A stretch of DNA of 64,000 nt. Origin: Saururus chinensis. Taxonomy: Eukaryota > Streptophyta > Magnoliopsida > Piperales > Saururaceae. Shown piece after piece: positions 60,908 to 64,000 of this stretch (position 1 is its first letter; every line of letters begins with the position of its first letter). The stretch covers positions 51,501,644 through 51,565,643 of the forward strand of contig CP141142.1 of NCBI GenBank assembly GCA_035235625.1. The letters run 5' to 3'. Position numbers and translations under genes: made by a program. Under the pieces are notes generated by a model. That model had not been told where the DNA came from. It saw only the letters and a program-made list of their open reading frames with translations, and did not search any database.

Positions 60908-63224
60908 TCATAATCTCCTACATCCTCGTCCTCGACGGTGGTGTACGAGCTCCTCATGATCTACCTCTGGCTGTGGCTCTAGCTCTGGCACCAACTGGGG
61001 CTGGGGCTCGGGCTCCGACTGGGGCTGGGGCTCTGGCTCCGGCTCCGGCTGCGACTCCATGTCAGGCTCCTGCTCGGGCTCCGGCTCAGCATAAGTAATA
61101 TATGGTACAATACGAGCTGGCCAATGTCGTCTATAATATAAAATCGGATCTGGTTGAGTGACATGTGTAGTGTCTGGAAATGATGAACCTGGAGGAGAGC
61201 TATATGCTGATGATGATGATGGAGTATCAGGGCATGAAGAGTGCATCGGCTGCATCTGAGCGGCCTTGTTGACAGGATAATCTCGATGAACATCCGTGAT
61301 CACCAAATGAAGTAGTGGCAAGCTACGAAGGACATCATTAGACGCTCTAATCACCGACTCACATGCTGCTGCTAAGTCCTCGCGCGAAGTACAGGTGACA
61401 AGTGCATCACTCAAATACGCATTAGTATGTCGAATCTAACGAAGCTATAAAAAAATAAATTAAATATTAGATAAATAATTAAAATGAAATAAGAAAATAA
61501 TATATGCCTTAATTAACAAAGTTGTACTTACTAGAGCTGCCTCAGATGCTCCCCTAGGCTGATATGTCATCTCCTCTACATCATCGCGTGGTAAAATATA
61601 TCGCTGTGTAATCAGTAAATACTAGTGCATATAAGTACTACGAACATCTCGCAATGTCGTAGCCAGCTCCCCTTTAATAATAGTGGCTCTCCTATCCTCC
61701 AATCGAGCAATATACGACACATGATATATAGCCCAGTCGATAATATGGCGGCCCTGTCGAGTGATGCGATGGACAAACTCGACAGTAGAAGGTGGGACCC
61801 CTTGCTCTAGGTTAAACTAGAGCATTACACGATCTGGCACATACATCTCTATAATCTCATAACATATGAGAGGGGCTCGAGAAAGCCACACCTCTCGACC
61901 GTCAGTGCAGAGTGGAGGTATCACAGCCAACAAGTCCTCCGAGTGCGGCTGCCAAATAATCTATATAATATATAAAGATAAGTTAGTTTAAATAACGACA
62001 AATTTTTTTAAAATCATTACATAAAAAAGTTCAACACGGTAATAAAATTACCTGGTATGGCCGCTAGTGGTCTAACTCCCCTCTATACAAACGGAGGACT
62101 CCTTGTGGATTTTCGGTTCTCTTCTTCCAAACATTCCACCTTAAGGAGTTAAATTTAAGAATTGAGTTTAGCATATGTTCATAAAATGTTGCTGAAAAAG
62201 TAATGTGGTAAACATAAATACAACCTACCTCGCCCCTAATGGAACACCCTCGACCAAGCGACCCATCTCAGCAGTTGGTCGGCCGACGTGTAAGTGCTCC
62301 CACGACCATAACTATGTCATAAAATAGTGATAACAAATATTAGAATTAAAAAATTATACGTGACTAAAACTCCAAGTAAAGTTACACAATTATTTACCTG
62401 AAGAAGAGTTAGACAGCCCGCAATCCCTGAGGTCATGGCCTGGCATGCCTTTCCTAACTCTCGGTATAAGAATGTGAGAGTAGCACTGCCCCATGAATAA
62501 GTGTCAGCCATGTCAAAGTCGGTAAGGAGAGAGAGATACGAAACATGCACGTGGCTGCTCGTGGTATCCGCAAATATGGTGGCTCCAAGTAAATGCAATA
62601 TATAGGCTCGTGCATGCTGCTCGATAACTATCTCTGTAGCATCGGCTGGGAGCTCACGAAACTCCTGTAAGAGCCATCGTAGGCTCACTTGGCTACCACA
62701 CATCATTGTAGGAGGAGGAGCTCTATCAAGAAGTCTAACTAATATATCCATATGAGCTCCTCCTGTCGTGCCTGTCACCGGACGTCCATCAATACGGAGT
62801 CCTAATAGAACTGCCACATCCATGAGCGTGATGGACATCTCTCCATATGACAAATGAAACGTCTGTGTCTCCCTCCTCCATCTCTCAACAAGAGCTGTCA
62901 ATAGAGGCCGATCGAGACGAACATACTGTAGATGAATGAAATGGCCGAATCCTGCTCGCTCGATATAAGGTAATATACGCTCATCTATAGGCCAATGGCG
63001 GAGATATTTAAAATGTTCAGTGCACTCAAGGCACCCGGGGTCCTACAATAAATTTTGAAATTATAACATGTTGTACTATATCAACCAAAAAACAATGAAA
63101 CAAATTTTAAAAAAAGTTATCATCCCTCTCCTCTCCAAATAGCAGCAGACCTATGTGACTCCTGCTCTACGAGTAAAGAAGCGTCACTCGGGCCTGGCCC
63201 GTAACCAGGCTCTGCATGATCCAT
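60908..63224 (-). pseudogene. MAIN-like plant mobile domain (PMD) gene with three in-frame TAG codons
   Basis: PMD proteins (MAIN/MAIL family) include nuclear factors for silencing and genome stability, and many transposon-borne relatives. Exons on the minus strand: about 63128-63224 (starts MDHAEPGYGPGPSD), 62398-63042, 62229-62311, 62052-62139, 61532-61960 and 60908-61444; all junctions but the first donor are clear GT-AG in consistent phase. Signature text: WPIDERILPYIERAGFGHF, LVERWRRETQTFHL, MDVAVLLGLRIDG, RAYILHLLG, YSWGSATLTFLYREL, IIWQPH. The C-terminus is a Pro/Glu/Gln repeat (EPEPEPQPQ) and a basic tail RGRGCRRL. In-frame TAG codons occur at 62064-62066, 61622-61624 and 61436-61438, and the first exon lacks an obvious donor. 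The frame is otherwise well kept. Confidence 0.85.
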
Positions 63225-63320
63225 ATGATCTGTGGAAGATGAAGATCATATCATTAATTGTAAGGAATACATGCGTACGTAACTAAAAAAATATAATAAA
63301 TACAGAGGTTGATTATATGT

Positions 63321-64000
63321 TTACCAATCAACAGGAGGGTTTCTACATGATTTACTATTATGCCCACTTTGTTTACACCTCCCGCATTTATATCCTCCTC
63401 TACCATCTCTTTCCATTGTTCTGCGGTCCATGGTATTCCTAATGCAAACAGACCGTGGGCGATCGGGTTGCCTTGTTCCTATCGGTGGGTATAACACAAA
63501 CGGTATATCCCTCTCCCAATACTCCCGACCACGAGGAGAATAAAATTCTGCGGAGTACACATTTCTATAAGTAGAAGATGTGTAAAACAGTGATGCATTG
63601 ATTGGCTCCCGCCTCTTTGCCCACACGGCGATAAGGTGCGAGCAAGGATAACCATAAACCTGAGGGATATTGCATGTACAAGTATGCATCGCAACATTTA
63701 CCATAACCTTGCGGGCACAAATTGATGTCACTTCGTACTGACTCCTGTTGATCCTATTAACTATATACTCCCCAATTTTTCTTGTTTGCTCCCTCAATAT
63801 GGCTTCCACTCTAGGAGTATATGGGGTGACTATGGCAGAGGCGGTAGAAGATCGTTTAACAAAAAATTTTATGAGCCGATAAAAGATAGCTGACACTAAA
63901 GCCTGCATGGGTAACCCTCGTGCCCCCTTCAAGACGCTATTTAAACTTTCAGCCATATTTGTAGTCGTCATGCCAAATGTCATAAAACCACTGTGTGCAA
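63321..64000 (-). CDS. MULE (Mutator-like) transposase, C-terminal part
   Basis: Cut-and-paste transposase of a Mutator-like element. An uninterrupted frame enters from the right edge (AHSGF before MTFGMTTTNMAES) and stops at 63321. Seen: TTNMAESLNSVLKGARGLP, a hallmark just after the catalytic core; a SWIM zinc finger CTCNIPQVYGYPCSH (C-x-C, C-x-H); and a C-terminal CCHC knuckle CGRCKQSGHNSKSC. About 225 residues are visible; the DDE catalytic core lies outside the window. Unlike the neighbouring PMD gene this part has no stop or frameshift. Confidence 0.9.
   Translation of the reverse strand, partial: AHSGFMTFGMTTTNMAESLNSVLKGARGLPMQALVSAIFYRLIKFFVKRSSTASAIVTPYTPRVEAILREQTRKIGEYIVNRINRSQYEVTSICARKVMVNVAMHTCTCNIPQVYGYPCSHLIAVWAKRREPINASLFYTSSTYRNVYSAEFYSPRGREYWERDIPFVLYPPIGTRQPDRPRSVCIRNTMDRRTMERDGRGGYKCGRCKQSGHNSKSCRNPPVDW

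Larger units (their letters stand above)
60380..64000 (-). mobile_element. Mutator-like element carrying a transposase and a PMD gene (partial)
   Basis: A MULE transposase C-terminus (63321-64000) and a plant-mobile-domain gene (60908-63224) lie in tandem on the minus strand. Association of PMD genes with MULEs is known in plants. The left border is set at the palindrome-rich zone by inference. The other end is outside the window, so terminal inverted repeats and the target duplication cannot be tested. Confidence 0.65.

Overview
This is nuclear DNA of a flowering plant, probably a eudicot. The reasons are GT-AG introns in AT-rich sequence, plant-type NDR kinase and PAT1 proteins, and plant lineages of Copia, Gypsy, hAT, CACTA and Mutator-like elements. 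The species cannot be fixed from the sequence. Only two host genes are recognisable as complete or near-complete loci. Most of the rest is transposable elements, their relics, tandem arrays and a few orphan gene fragments.

Layout. 235-2501 (minus): the N-terminal half of an NDR/tricorner-type AGC protein kinase running off the left edge, with a probable 5' UTR exon near 3772-3930; one exon carries a 1-base frameshift. 4000-7250: intergenic, with a degenerate GC-rich repeat. 7258-12459: a complete-length Ty1/Copia element with 557-bp LTRs, an AAATG target duplication, a primer-binding site and a polypurine tract; its single polyprotein frame holds five internal stops. 13675-14732: a truncated small LTR element (minus). 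14993-16183: a hAT element with an exact 8-bp target duplication that kept only the start of its transposase. 20342-25145 (plus): a five-exon PAT1 homologue (mRNA decapping activator, 816 aa) with a TATA box.

26700-33200 is a mosaic on the minus strand of exon-like fragments (one resembling IMP4 of the U3 snoRNP), a 1.4-kb array of about 29-bp units and a 74/54-bp array. A 630-bp part of it is duplicated at 33131-37519, and that second copy is split by a 3.6-kb solo LTR (TGCCC target duplication). A related LTR lies inverted at about 37660-40544. 41333-48966 looks like a decayed CACTA element containing a hAT MITE. 49667-49919 is an orphan ankyrin-repeat exon. 51993-57850 holds two related LTRs head-on, the second being the 3' LTR of a 5'-truncated Ty3/Gypsy chromovirus (minus strand). 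57860-60360 is an AT-rich satellite-like tract. 60380-64000 is the end of a Mutator-like element carrying a transposase C-terminus (SWIM and CCHC fingers) and a plant-mobile-domain (MAIN-like) gene, both on the minus strand, bordered by a striking cluster of perfect palindromes.

The NDR kinase and the PAT1 homologue act in separate processes and nothing in the sequence links them. The most unusual signals are the palindrome cluster beside the PMD gene (60397-60701), the strong excess of TAG among in-frame stops in unrelated transposons, the minisatellite whose units read as Lys/Glu repeats on one strand and as 3' splice sites on the other, and the inverted LTR pair.
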